Program-made: the position numbers and the translations under genes
Assembly: GCA_041497995.1 (NCBI GenBank)
Contig: JBGQHM010000163.1
Location: 1-13,581, forward strand
DNA length: 13,581 bases
From: DATKMS01 sp041497995
GTDB taxonomy: Bacteria > Desulfobacterota > Binatia > HRBIN30
Direction: 5' to 3'
Notes under the pieces: model-generated
Seen by the model: the letters and a program-made list of their open reading frames with translations, nothing else
The model's database searches: none
Told to the model about the DNA's origin: nothing
Part shown: positions 1 to 6,689 of the stretch, in pieces
Position numbering within the stretch: position 1 is the stretch's first letter
Layout of the letters: each line of letters begins with the position of its first letter

Positions 1-167
1 CAACGACGCAACCGGATGCATCGCAGGTTGCCAGCATGGACAACGCCGCATCGATCGAGTCGCTGGAGAGCGACGTCGATGCCGTTACGGTTCTCAACGA
101 TCCTGAAACACGGACGACCGTTCTGTGGGTGAGTGACGATACGTTGGGTGGTGGGGACACACCGTGA
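1..167 (+). CDS. C-terminal end of a probable anti-sigma factor (5' truncated by window edge)
   Basis: The reading frame that begins at base 3 is open from the window edge to a TGA at 165-167 and gives 54 residues. It is acidic and Ser/Asp-rich, followed by the segment VTVLNDPETRTTVLWV. Hydrophobic tails of the type 'xVLxDPETxTTVxWV' are, from memory, common at the C-terminus of zinc-finger anti-sigma factors of deltaproteobacteria; that identification is inference, since the zinc-binding and membrane regions would lie outside the window. The stop overlaps the GTG start of the next gene (GTGA at 164-167), so the two are very likely translationally coupled and one operon. An ECF sigma factor gene would be expected just left of the window. 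Confidence 0.5.
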   Translation, partial: TTQPDASQVASMDNAASIESLESDVDAVTVLNDPETRTTVLWVSDDTLGGGDTP

Positions 168-658
168 CGGGGATGTCTGGGGTCGCCCTGAGTGCCTTCG
201 TTGCTGTCTTGGGATTCCAGTGCGCCGCGCTGGCTGCGGACGCCTCGCCCGAACCGGTCACCAGCCCGGCGGTGGGTGGGCTCGCGGTTGAAGTGCGGAT
301 CGGTGCGGTCCTCGCCAGCAACTCGAGCCAGGAGTTCGACGCGCGCCTCGCTTCCTTGCACCGTCAGTTCAACACGCTCTTTCCCTACACGTCGTACCGC
401 CTCGTCAAAGAGGAGCGCCAGCGTGTGCCCTGGGGTGGGAAGGTCGGCTTCGATATTCCCGGTGGCCGCTACGTCTTGGTGATCCCCCGTGAGTTCAAGA
501 ACGACCGCGTGTCGATGAAGGTGATGGTGATCGAAGGCTCCAGACCGATCGTCGATACGACGGTGTCGTTGCGCAACCACGCCACGTTCCTCGTGGGTGG
601 TCCGCGCCAACACGAAGGGGTGCTGATCCTGTCGATTGGTGCCGACACGTTGCCGTGA
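164..658 (+). CDS. Exported protein of a probable sigma/anti-sigma operon
   Basis: 164 residues from a GTG start chosen because it overlaps the upstream stop by four bases; an in-frame ATG at 173 is an alternative. Residues 1-24 form a signal peptide (hydrophobic core, cleavage expected after ALA at 22-24). The mature part of about 140 residues has alternating short strands and no cysteine. It contains FNTLFPYTSYRLVKEE, a Gly-Gly-Arg turn (PGGRYVLVIP) and a C-terminal LxGGPRxxEGVLILSIG strand. I do not recognise a named family. Small exported proteins of this look often sit behind sigma/anti-sigma pairs in deltaproteobacterial genomes and may be envelope sensors or effectors; that role is inference. 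The stop overlaps the start of the next gene. Confidence 0.75.
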   Translation: MTGMSGVALSAFVAVLGFQCAALAADASPEPVTSPAVGGLAVEVRIGAVLASNSSQEFDARLASLHRQFNTLFPYTSYRLVKEERQRVPWGGKVGFDIPGGRYVLVIPREFKNDRVSMKVMVIEGSRPIVDTTVSLRNHATFLVGGPRQHEGVLILSIGADTLP

Positions 659-918
659 TGTTCTCACAACTCCAGCTGCTCATTGACCGCACCCTCTCCG
701 GCGTTGCGACGGCGCAGCGCCTCATGGCCTTCTGGGGTCCGGTGACCGATGTGTCCAGCCTGGTCGGCCCGCTGCTGGCCATCGCATCGGTACTGATGCT
801 CGCGCTCCTAACCGGGATTGCTGTCGGCTCGCTCGCTACGCTGATCATGGCGCTGATGATCCTCTACCTGCTACTCACCGAAGTCTTCGGCGTGACCATT
901 GACGTCAATCTTGCCTGA
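658..918 (+). CDS. Small hydrophobic membrane protein
   Basis: 86 residues from ATG 658, which overlaps the previous stop by one base (TGATG); a GTG directly before it at 655 is the alternative start. The N-terminal third is amphipathic (residues 1-33). Residues about 36-78 are almost entirely hydrophobic (VGPLLAIASVLMLALLTGIAV, then LATLIMALMILYLLLTEVFGV), consistent with two closely spaced transmembrane helices forming a hairpin. No catalytic or metal-binding residues are visible. As the third gene of a coupled set behind a probable anti-sigma factor, it may anchor or sense at the inner membrane. Function unknown. Confidence 0.65.
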   Translation: MFSQLQLLIDRTLSGVATAQRLMAFWGPVTDVSSLVGPLLAIASVLMLALLTGIAVGSLATLIMALMILYLLLTEVFGVTIDVNLA

Positions 919-927
919 CTGAGTGTA

Positions 928-947
928 CGGGCGCGTTTGATCGCCCG
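928..947. terminator. Hairpin between convergent operons
   Basis: A 6-bp GC stem (cgggcg at 928-933 with cgcccg at 942-947) and an 8-base loop lie in the 50-base gap between the plus-strand operon ending at 918 and the minus-strand operon ending at 969. There is no clear T-run on either side. The position suits a bidirectional terminator, but the call rests on location and symmetry only. Confidence 0.35.
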
Positions 948-968
948 CCGTCCATGGGTGTGAACCTG

Positions 969-1526
969 TCAGGAGGGCTGCGTCGGTGTGTCGCCAATCG
1001 CCGCAGGCGTGGGTAACGCGAAGCGAACTCGCTTACCCGCAAGGTCGAGCGCGAATTGTTCCGCTGCGCTCCGGTCGACGAATGTAACCCCGGGCTCATA
1101 CTTCCCACATCCGAGCACGACCACATGATCGATGATCGTTTCACCCAGCGCGATCTGCACATCAGCTCTTGACGCACAAACGAGATCGATTGCGCGTTGA
1201 AGTTTACGCTGCGCGGTTGGAGTCGCATCAAGAACAATACGGTACAAGTGCGGGTCCTTCATGAAGGGTCTGGCGCTCGGTTCCACCTCGACCGGAACAA
1301 CTAGCCCTCTGACGCCCAGGACCTCGCTCCGTGAGACACTAGCGATCGCTGGGATCGCGACGCGAACCCTCTTACCGGTTCGCAGGCTTAGGGACTTCAT
1401 TTTGCTCCCCGCTGGTGCCTGGGCTTCCGGCAAGTAGAACGCTAGCCGCTGAGGAACTTGCTCCGACATTCCCGGCGATCCTGCGCTCACACAGACGACC
1501 AATATCGAGGTCGCAACACGGCTCAT
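969..1526 (-). CDS. Exported protein, possible stand-alone SecD P1-head-like domain
   Basis: 185 residues from ATG 1526; a TTG two codons upstream is a weaker start. Residues 1-20 look like a signal peptide (short basic start, then VATSILVVCVSAGSPG). The C-terminal half has the pattern DVQIALGETIIDHVVVLG followed by FVDRSAAEQFALDLAGKRVRF. This resembles the SecD periplasmic head pattern 'lAIvLDGxVxsAPvV ... iTGxFTxeEAxxLAxxL', and the N-terminal RLAFYLPEA also fits the start of that domain. No SecD membrane part is present, so this would be a stand-alone exported version; the match is judged by eye and uncertain. It starts 32 bases after the sat stop and is the last gene of the minus-strand run. 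Confidence 0.6.
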   Translation of the reverse strand: MSRVATSILVVCVSAGSPGMSEQVPQRLAFYLPEAQAPAGSKMKSLSLRTGKRVRVAIPAIASVSRSEVLGVRGLVVPVEVEPSARPFMKDPHLYRIVLDATPTAQRKLQRAIDLVCASRADVQIALGETIIDHVVVLGCGKYEPGVTFVDRSAAEQFALDLAGKRVRFALPTPAAIGDTPTQPS

Positions 1527-1537
1527 ACGCAAGGTTC

Positions 1538-1552
1538 ACCGGCCTGCCCGGT
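1538..1552 (-). terminator. Short hairpin after sat
   Basis: Just past the sat stop codon on the minus strand there is a 5-bp stem (accgg at 1538-1542, ccggt at 1548-1552) with a 5-base loop. There is no T-tract, so it is at best an attenuating structure between sat and the last gene of the run. Confidence 0.2.
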
Positions 1553-1558
1553 CGCCGA

Positions 1559-2815
1559 TCAGACAGGCTTCTCTCGGTAGTAACTGATCAAGATATCGGC
1601 AATCTCCGGGCGCAGGATACGCGCGTCCGGCCGCTCGCCGTTGCCGAGCATCTCGCGGATCTTCGAGCCGGAGATCGAGACCGGCTTTTCACCCGGGTGC
1701 TGCTCCATCAGCTCCACCCGTCCGGCGCTTTCGAAGTAGGCGGCGAAGCCGATGTTGCACGGGCGAATGTGCAGGTTCCCCTTCAGGTTGCTGAAGATCT
1801 CCTGCGCGTCGAAGTCGCCCCAGATGGGTTTGCCGTCGTCGAAGGGCGCATCGGCGTGCTTGCGGCCAATGACGATGTCGGTGAAGCCGAGGTTCTGGCG
1901 ATAGATGGAATGCATCACCGCTTCCTTCGGGCCGCCGTACAACATTTTGATGTCGAGGCCGACAAGCTCGAAGATTTCCGTGAGGTCGTAGCCGCGTGAT
2001 TCCCACAACGCTGTGTTCTTGTCGCCTTTGCCGAGCAGCTTCTGCTCATGCAGGGCGCGGTAGCAACGCATCCGCACCCGTGCAGGCACGTCGTCGCCCT
2101 TCAGCTCACCGATGAGCGGGTTGAGCACCACGCCGGCGAAGTGGCCCTCGCTCGTCAGGCGCTCGACACCGGCGACGAGCGCATACTCGTGCGCGCGGTG
2201 CAGGGGGTTGCGCGTCTGGAAGGCGACGGCGCGTTCCCAGCGCCGCTCGGCGATCAGTGTGCGCACTTGTCGCGGCGTCAGCACGAACTCGCCGTACTCC
2301 GAATCGACTTGTTGTGGCAGCGCCCAGATCTCGCCACCTACGAGGACAGTGCGCGAGTCGTCCATGATCATATGACCGCCCGGATGATTCGTCTGCTTGG
2401 TGCCGTAGAACTTCTCGACGTGCTTCGTCTTGTTCCAATCGAAGATGCTGGAGACGTGCAGCACGGCGACGACGTTGCCCTCGTGCACCAGCGCCGCCGA
2501 ATGCCCGATGCGCAGATGCTCGGCCTCGGCGTCAGTGACAGGGAACGCAATCGGCGCGGTCCACGCATAGCGCCGGAAGCCGTAGTCGAGTGCGTCGTGG
2601 TCGAGGACCTCGTGCCATGTCTCCTCGTCCATCGCGCCGGTCAGCGGTGACAGCGTGCCGTCGGCGATGCGATAGACGGTCGACAAGTCGGCGCGCGTCA
2701 GCTCGATGCGCGGCAACCCCGCGGCTTCAGCGAGGAACTGCTTGCGCCGCGACAGCGGCACGGTGCGCGATACCGGTGCATCAAGACCTCCGTGGACGGG
2801 AACCAAGTCGGGCAT
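1559..2815 (-). CDS. sat: Sulfate adenylyltransferase (ATP sulfurylase)
   Basis: Catalyses ATP + sulfate to adenylylsulfate (APS) + pyrophosphate in the cytoplasm, the first step of sulfate activation. The 418-residue length is normal for the stand-alone Sat/MET3-type homo-oligomeric enzyme, with no fused APS kinase. Visible motifs are the N-terminal beta-barrel region ending near residue 170, the HxGH-type nucleotide motif QTRNPLHRAHE at 200-210, NPLIGELKGDD at 232-242, GRKHADAP at 317-324 (GRxHAG-like) and the C-terminal ISGSKIREML at 381-390. The ATG start is 16 bases after the usp stop and has a strong Shine-Dalgarno site. The enzyme is the MET3/Sat type rather than the CysD/CysN type. 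With the SLC13 transporter and the CysO/CysM genes it suggests assimilation of sulfate to cysteine, but no APS reductase or kinase is in the window, so a dissimilatory or sulfur-oxidising role cannot be excluded. Confidence 0.97.
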   Translation of the reverse strand: MPDLVPVHGGLDAPVSRTVPLSRRKQFLAEAAGLPRIELTRADLSTVYRIADGTLSPLTGAMDEETWHEVLDHDALDYGFRRYAWTAPIAFPVTDAEAEHLRIGHSAALVHEGNVVAVLHVSSIFDWNKTKHVEKFYGTKQTNHPGGHMIMDDSRTVLVGGEIWALPQQVDSEYGEFVLTPRQVRTLIAERRWERAVAFQTRNPLHRAHEYALVAGVERLTSEGHFAGVVLNPLIGELKGDDVPARVRMRCYRALHEQKLLGKGDKNTALWESRGYDLTEIFELVGLDIKMLYGGPKEAVMHSIYRQNLGFTDIVIGRKHADAPFDDGKPIWGDFDAQEIFSNLKGNLHIRPCNIGFAAYFESAGRVELMEQHPGEKPVSISGSKIREMLGNGERPDARILRPEIADILISYYREKPV

Positions 2816-2825
2816 GTTACATCAT

Positions 2826-2832
2826 CTCCTTT
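2826..2832 (-). promoter_or_regulatory. Shine-Dalgarno site of sat
   Basis: AAAGGAG read on the minus strand, ten bases before the sat ATG. It overlaps the stop codon of the upstream usp gene (TGAAAGGAG), which points to coupled translation and fixes the sat start at 2815. Confidence 0.7.
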
Positions 2833-3296
2833 CAGTCTTCTTCCATCACGCGTACCTCGCAGCCAGACAACGCGGGAAGCTGTACCGCGCTGTACGAGAG
2901 GATACGCGCAAGCCATGAGCGCTTCTCGGCCACTAGGACGGCGGTCCCGATCTGATGCATGCGGATGACGCGACGGCAGATTTCTCCGATGTCGCCCTGC
3001 TCGATGATCGGCGTGACGACGATGCCCTCCTTCTTGGCGCGTTCGGCCACCGCATGCAAGAGCGCTTCGGACCGCGTCCGGTATTCGCGCGCGATCGCTT
3101 CGCTCACGTGCTCACCCACTTCCTCACCCATGAAGCCCACGTCGGTGAGCGTGCTGGCCGCATGACTCAGCACAGTCGGATCGAGAACCACGAGCGCAAC
3201 CAGGGCCCCCCCTCGCTGCCGCGCGAGCTCGATCGCGGCGTCTACGGCGCGTTGTGGCTCCTTGCCGGCCGGTATGACGAGCAACACGTTCTGCAT
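2832..3296 (-). CDS. Universal stress protein family (UspA fold), lacking the ATP loop
   Basis: 154 residues, the usual Usp length. The N-terminus MQNVLLVIPAGKEPQRAVDAAIELA has the first strand and helix of the fold, and the C-terminus ends in the typical last strand (GCEVRVME). The Walker-like Gx2Gx9G(S/T) segment that binds ATP in many Usp proteins is replaced around residues 120-140 by a stretch with no glycine (VAEKRSWLARILSYSAV). This should therefore be a UspA-type, non-ATP-binding member; that is a prediction from motif absence. The ATG at 3296 was chosen over a much longer open frame that would run back through the transporter gene. It sits 11 bases after the SLC13 gene and 16 before sat. 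Pairing of Usp domains with anion transporters is common and suggests a regulatory or docking role for transport. Confidence 0.8.
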   Translation of the reverse strand: MQNVLLVIPAGKEPQRAVDAAIELARQRGGALVALVVLDPTVLSHAASTLTDVGFMGEEVGEHVSEAIAREYRTRSEALLHAVAERAKKEGIVVTPIIEQGDIGEICRRVIRMHQIGTAVLVAEKRSWLARILSYSAVQLPALSGCEVRVMEED

Positions 3297-3307
3297 GCTG
3301 CGTCGAA

Positions 3308-4756
3308 TCAGTGCGCCTGCAGGTGTAGGCCGAGCAGCGGCCAGTACCAGTGGGCCAGGACGTTGAAGGAAACCCATGCCAGGAGCTCTAACAGCGCGCC
3401 CGGGATGAGCAGATCGCGGATCCGCAGATAGCCGGACGAGAATGCGATGGCGTTCGCCGGGGTACCAATCGGCAGCGTGAACGCGAGGCCGGCCGGTATC
3501 GCGACCACTGGGGCCATGATGCGGGGGTCCAAACCGAATTGTTGCGCCACCCCAATACTCACGGGCATCAGCAGGGCGACGACCGCGGAGTGGCTCATCG
3601 CTTCGGTGAGCAGGATCGATACGAGAGACATCAACAAGACTACCGTGGTTCCGCTCGACGCCCACTGACTGATCGTCATGTGCGCCAACCAGCCGGCAGC
3701 GCCGGACTTGTTAACTGCGGCACCGAGTGCAATGGCGCCGCCGTACATCAACAGGACGCCCCAGTTGACATAGCGTTCGATGTCGCGCCAGGTCACGACG
3801 CGCAGCACGAATAGCACGACGACTGCGGCGATGGCGATGTTGGCGAGCCCGAACTCCTCGCCCCCGATCAGCCAGGCGATGAACGTGGCGATCATTACCA
3901 GGCCGATGGCCCACTCCTCAAATGAGGCCCGTCCGAGCTTCAGCCAGCGTTCACTCAAGGCGCTGTCGGCGGCCTGCACGGTGTCAATCTCGATCGGGAA
4001 GAAGCGTACGATGATCTGGTATCCGCCGACGAGCAACACGAGCACGAGGGGGAGCGCCAGCAGCGTCCACTCCAAGAAGCTGTACGAGGTCCCGGTCGCT
4101 TCGCGCAAGATGCCCAGGGCCAGCGGCGCGCGTGCTCCACCGAGGAGCGTCGCAATGCCCCCGATACTGCTGCCCCACGCCATCGCCAGAAACAGTGCGC
4201 GCGCGTAGTTGCTGCGTTGTCGCGCCAGGCCGAGCACAGCGACAATCTCAACGACGATTGGGAAGTTCATCGCGGCCACCGCGTGCTCCGACATGAAGAA
4301 CGCCATGATGACATTGAGCAGGAAGATGGTGAGCAGCAGGCGGCGCGGTGTGTGGCCGAAGCGGTGGAGAATGGTCAGGGCGAGGCGTGTGCTGAGTCCG
4401 GACTTCATCAGGCACGCGGCAAGAATAAACGCACCGAGAATGAAGAACACGGCCTCGTTGCCGAAGAGCGCATATGCCTGGTTGCTCTGCATCACGCCGC
4501 TCAGCGGCAGGAGGATGATGGCGAGCAAGCTGGTGACCATCAGCGGCAGGGCGTTGAGGACCCAGTAGAAGACGCACAGGGCAAACGCCGCCAGCGCCTT
4601 CTGTCCCTGCGGTGTCAGGTCGCCCGGCAAATGCGCCGACACGATGAGCCAGTACAGCAAGGCGCCCGCGACAATGACAACGGTCTGCTGACTGCGACTC
4701 AGCAGGATGACCCATAAGGGCCGTCGATCGACCACGACCTCGTATTCGCGCGCCAT
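3308..4756 (-). CDS. SLC13/DASS-family anion transporter, candidate sulfate importer
   Basis: 482 residues from ATG 4756 (MAREYE), 19 bases after the upstream stop; a longer start at 4819 would overlap the previous gene by 44 bases. Roughly eleven to twelve hydrophobic segments give an inner-membrane protein with the inverted-repeat DASS layout. Family signatures are FGNEAVFFILGAFILA near residues 98-113, SIGGIATLLGG at 197-207, and LPIGTPANAIAFSSGYLR at 428-445. The two SNT motifs that bind Na+ and substrate in VcINDY are altered to SEH (156-158) and SHS (388-390). Substrate cannot be read from sequence; sulfate is inferred from the neighbouring sat. The altered motifs could mean a different coupling ion or substrate. 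Confidence 0.88.
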   Translation of the reverse strand: MAREYEVVVDRRPLWVILLSRSQQTVVIVAGALLYWLIVSAHLPGDLTPQGQKALAAFALCVFYWVLNALPLMVTSLLAIILLPLSGVMQSNQAYALFGNEAVFFILGAFILAACLMKSGLSTRLALTILHRFGHTPRRLLLTIFLLNVIMAFFMSEHAVAAMNFPIVVEIVAVLGLARQRSNYARALFLAMAWGSSIGGIATLLGGARAPLALGILREATGTSYSFLEWTLLALPLVLVLLVGGYQIIVRFFPIEIDTVQAADSALSERWLKLGRASFEEWAIGLVMIATFIAWLIGGEEFGLANIAIAAVVVLFVLRVVTWRDIERYVNWGVLLMYGGAIALGAAVNKSGAAGWLAHMTISQWASSGTTVVLLMSLVSILLTEAMSHSAVVALLMPVSIGVAQQFGLDPRIMAPVVAIPAGLAFTLPIGTPANAIAFSSGYLRIRDLLIPGALLELLAWVSFNVLAHWYWPLLGLHLQAH

Positions 4757-4775
4757 CTGAAGTTTGACTGCTGGA

Positions 4776-6011
4776 TCAGAGGTGTGATGAATCGAATGAG
4801 TCGCTGACGGTCCGCACACGCAAGCGGCGCCTGAGGCGGGCGAGGTTGCGCGCGGTGACCGAACCGATCTTCGAGCGATAGAACTGCTGGACGGCTACCG
4901 CGAAGCGGGCGTCGTCGCCGGCGAAGAAGCGCGCTTCCAGCGGCGTGATCGCAAAGCTCAAGTCGCGAATCCAGCCGGTGTTGATGCGCGCGTCGCGCAC
5001 TGCACGGAACAGGTGCGCATACACCGGGGCCAAGGCGTCAAGCGTCGGTGGCCGGTGCGTACCCGACGTGGTCTCATGCGACGGCCGCACGACGGACAGC
5101 ACCGGCAACACGCCCGCCGCCGTCAGCACGTCAATTCCACGCGTTGTCGACTCGATCGATTCCAGGCCGACGATGAGATCGCTCCACACGGTACCGCTCG
5201 GAAAGACGGTTGTCGCGTACCCCAGGGCGTCGTAGTAGCGGTCGCGACCAATAAAGCGGGCACGCCCGGCACAGCGCCGCGCCAGCATGTCGGGATCGTG
5301 AATCTCAATCGGGTAGCTCACCGCGTCGACGCCCATCGCGTAGGTGCGATCGATCCAGCGATCCGTCTTCGGGGGGTGTACCTGCACCGCGACCAGCGTG
5401 TTGAATTGCCGCTTCACCGCCCGGATGTATGGCTCGAGAAAAGCGATACCGGCATCCTCACTCCCAACATACGCAAGATTGAAGTAGACGAAGTCGGCAG
5501 CACCTTCCGCAAACGCGGCACGCACCATCTCGGTGACATCTTGGGTCGACATCGGAAAGCCGTCGCTCAATCCGAGGCCGCTGCCCGTCCGACAAAATCG
5601 GCACGGCGCACCGCGCAAACTGTAGCCGCACGCAAATCCCGGGTTGACGGCGATGAAACTGCCGTACACTTGGCCGATGCGTCGCATCGGCAGACCGGAA
5701 GCCGTGACGCGCTGATGGAAGAGCGGCTCGGGAATCATTCGCACGGCCCAGGATGTACCGTTCGTTTGCAGCGTGAAGCGGTCGCCTTGGCGAGAGAGAA
5801 CGTAAGGCGACTCGTCCTCGCTGCCTTCACCAATGGGGACATTCACACAGACGTTGTCGGCCAGTACCAATTCGACGCTACGCCGGGGTTCGTCGTCAGT
5901 GACATCGAGCGCACTGCCCGGCGCGCGTACGGTCTCGTCAAGGCGGAGGCCTTTCGCTGCCAGCTCCAGCTTGAGGTAGCCCGGGTTGTAGTCGGCGCCG
6001 TGGAGACTCAT
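4776..6011 (-). CDS. Radical-SAM-like protein with CX8CX2C cluster motif
   Basis: 411 residues. The ATG at 6011 overlaps the stop of the degenerate ThiF gene (ATGA), so the two are translationally coupled; a GTG at 6029 is possible but unlikely. Cys128, Cys137 and Cys140 lie in NPGFACGYSLRGAPCRFC, which has the aromatic-before-last-Cys look of radical SAM clusters but CX8CX2C spacing instead of CX3CX2C. A TIM-barrel pattern follows: ADFVYFNLAYVGSED (172-186), VAVQVHPPKTD (208-218), GVDAVSYPIEIHDPD (227-241), then VGLESIESTTRGIDVL (281-296) and GVLPVLSVVRP (300-310), which fit the GLE-type strands of biotin-synthase-like enzymes. The N-terminal 115 residues form an extra, mostly beta domain. 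The basic C-terminus (ARLRRRLRVR) is unusual. Substrate unknown; the context suggests sulfur transfer or a carrier-linked reaction. Confidence 0.72.
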   Translation of the reverse strand: MSLHGADYNPGYLKLELAAKGLRLDETVRAPGSALDVTDDEPRRSVELVLADNVCVNVPIGEGSEDESPYVLSRQGDRFTLQTNGTSWAVRMIPEPLFHQRVTASGLPMRRIGQVYGSFIAVNPGFACGYSLRGAPCRFCRTGSGLGLSDGFPMSTQDVTEMVRAAFAEGAADFVYFNLAYVGSEDAGIAFLEPYIRAVKRQFNTLVAVQVHPPKTDRWIDRTYAMGVDAVSYPIEIHDPDMLARRCAGRARFIGRDRYYDALGYATTVFPSGTVWSDLIVGLESIESTTRGIDVLTAAGVLPVLSVVRPSHETTSGTHRPPTLDALAPVYAHLFRAVRDARINTGWIRDLSFAITPLEARFFAGDDARFAVAVQQFYRSKIGSVTARNLARLRRRLRVRTVSDSFDSSHL

Positions 6012-6688
6012 GCCCGCGCCGCTCCGCACGTGGCGCAGTGCGGATACTTGGCCACATGCTGCTCGTCGACCGCGCCGGCAAGCGCGTCGTAGGTGAGGAC
6101 AAGCCCCGCCGGCGTTGCGCGCATGCCGAGGAGCAGCTTGATCGCTTCCGTGGCCTGCAGGGTGCCGATGAACGCCGCCGTTGCGTCGGCAAGCGCGGCC
6201 GGCTGCTCACTATGAACGGGTTCCGGCGATGCTTGTGCGCGCAGACAGGCGTAGCACGGCGCGTCGCTGTCCGCGCCTGCAAGCACGGCCACGCGGCCGA
6301 GCCACCCGTGCGTGTCGCCCCATACGAACGGTGTATGGGCGGCGACGCAGGCCGCGTTTAGCAGCGTGCAGGCGTCGTTGCCTGCACCACACCCGAGAAC
6401 CACGTCGCAGGTACGAGCAATCTCAGAGGCGGAAGCACGGGTCATGGAGGCGGGCAGGGGGGTCAGCGCACAATCGGGGTTCACTGCCGCCAGCGCCGGC
6501 AATGCAACCAGCGAGAGGCTGAGCCTGCCAACCCCGGCGGCAGCGAGATACACGGCAGCCGTGGCGCAGTGATCATCACTTCCAACGACTGCGACTGACG
6601 CGTCCAAGAGCCGCTGCTGGCCGCGACCGCCGAGTTGCGGGAGGATGATCTGGCGGCTGTAGCGCTCGATCTGTTGGTCCGTGAGCAT
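6008..6688 (-). CDS. Degenerate ThiF/MoeB-like E1 (probable pseudo-enzyme)
   Basis: 226 residues from ATG 6688, one base after the cysM stop (TAGCATG); longer open starts overlap cysM. The N-terminus has the family helix ERYSRQIILPQLGGRGQQ (8-25). The glycine loop expected as VxGxGGLG reads VGSDDH (35-40). The segment that should carry DxDxVExSNLxRQ and the ATP-binding Lys, about 35 residues, is missing between AGVGRL (51-56) and VNPDC (69-73). The catalytic Cys region (usually xCxxAGVLG) reads SEQPAALADA. The helix GTLQATEAIKLLLG (175-188) and the zinc pairs CYAC (145-148) and CATC (218-221) remain. It should therefore fold and dimerise but not adenylate. The open frame and tight coupling on both sides argue against decay. 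Likely partner: the intact E1 at 8087-8875. Confidence 0.85.
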   Translation of the reverse strand: MLTDQQIERYSRQIILPQLGGRGQQRLLDASVAVVGSDDHCATAAVYLAAAGVGRLSLSLVALPALAAVNPDCALTPLPASMTRASASEIARTCDVVLGCGAGNDACTLLNAACVAAHTPFVWGDTHGWLGRVAVLAGADSDAPCYACLRAQASPEPVHSEQPAALADATAAFIGTLQATEAIKLLLGMRATPAGLVLTYDALAGAVDEQHVAKYPHCATCGAARA

Positions 6689-6689
6689 G

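Noticed and set aside
1415..1999. Plus-strand open frame of 194 codons over sat
   Set aside because: Mirror frame of a strongly identified ATP sulfurylase in GC-rich DNA; no ribosome site or family motif.
5013..6092. Long plus-strand open frame of 359 codons
   Set aside because: It lies antisense to the radical-SAM-like gene, is Arg/His-rich with no recognisable motif, and the minus-strand gene has clear motifs and coupled starts.
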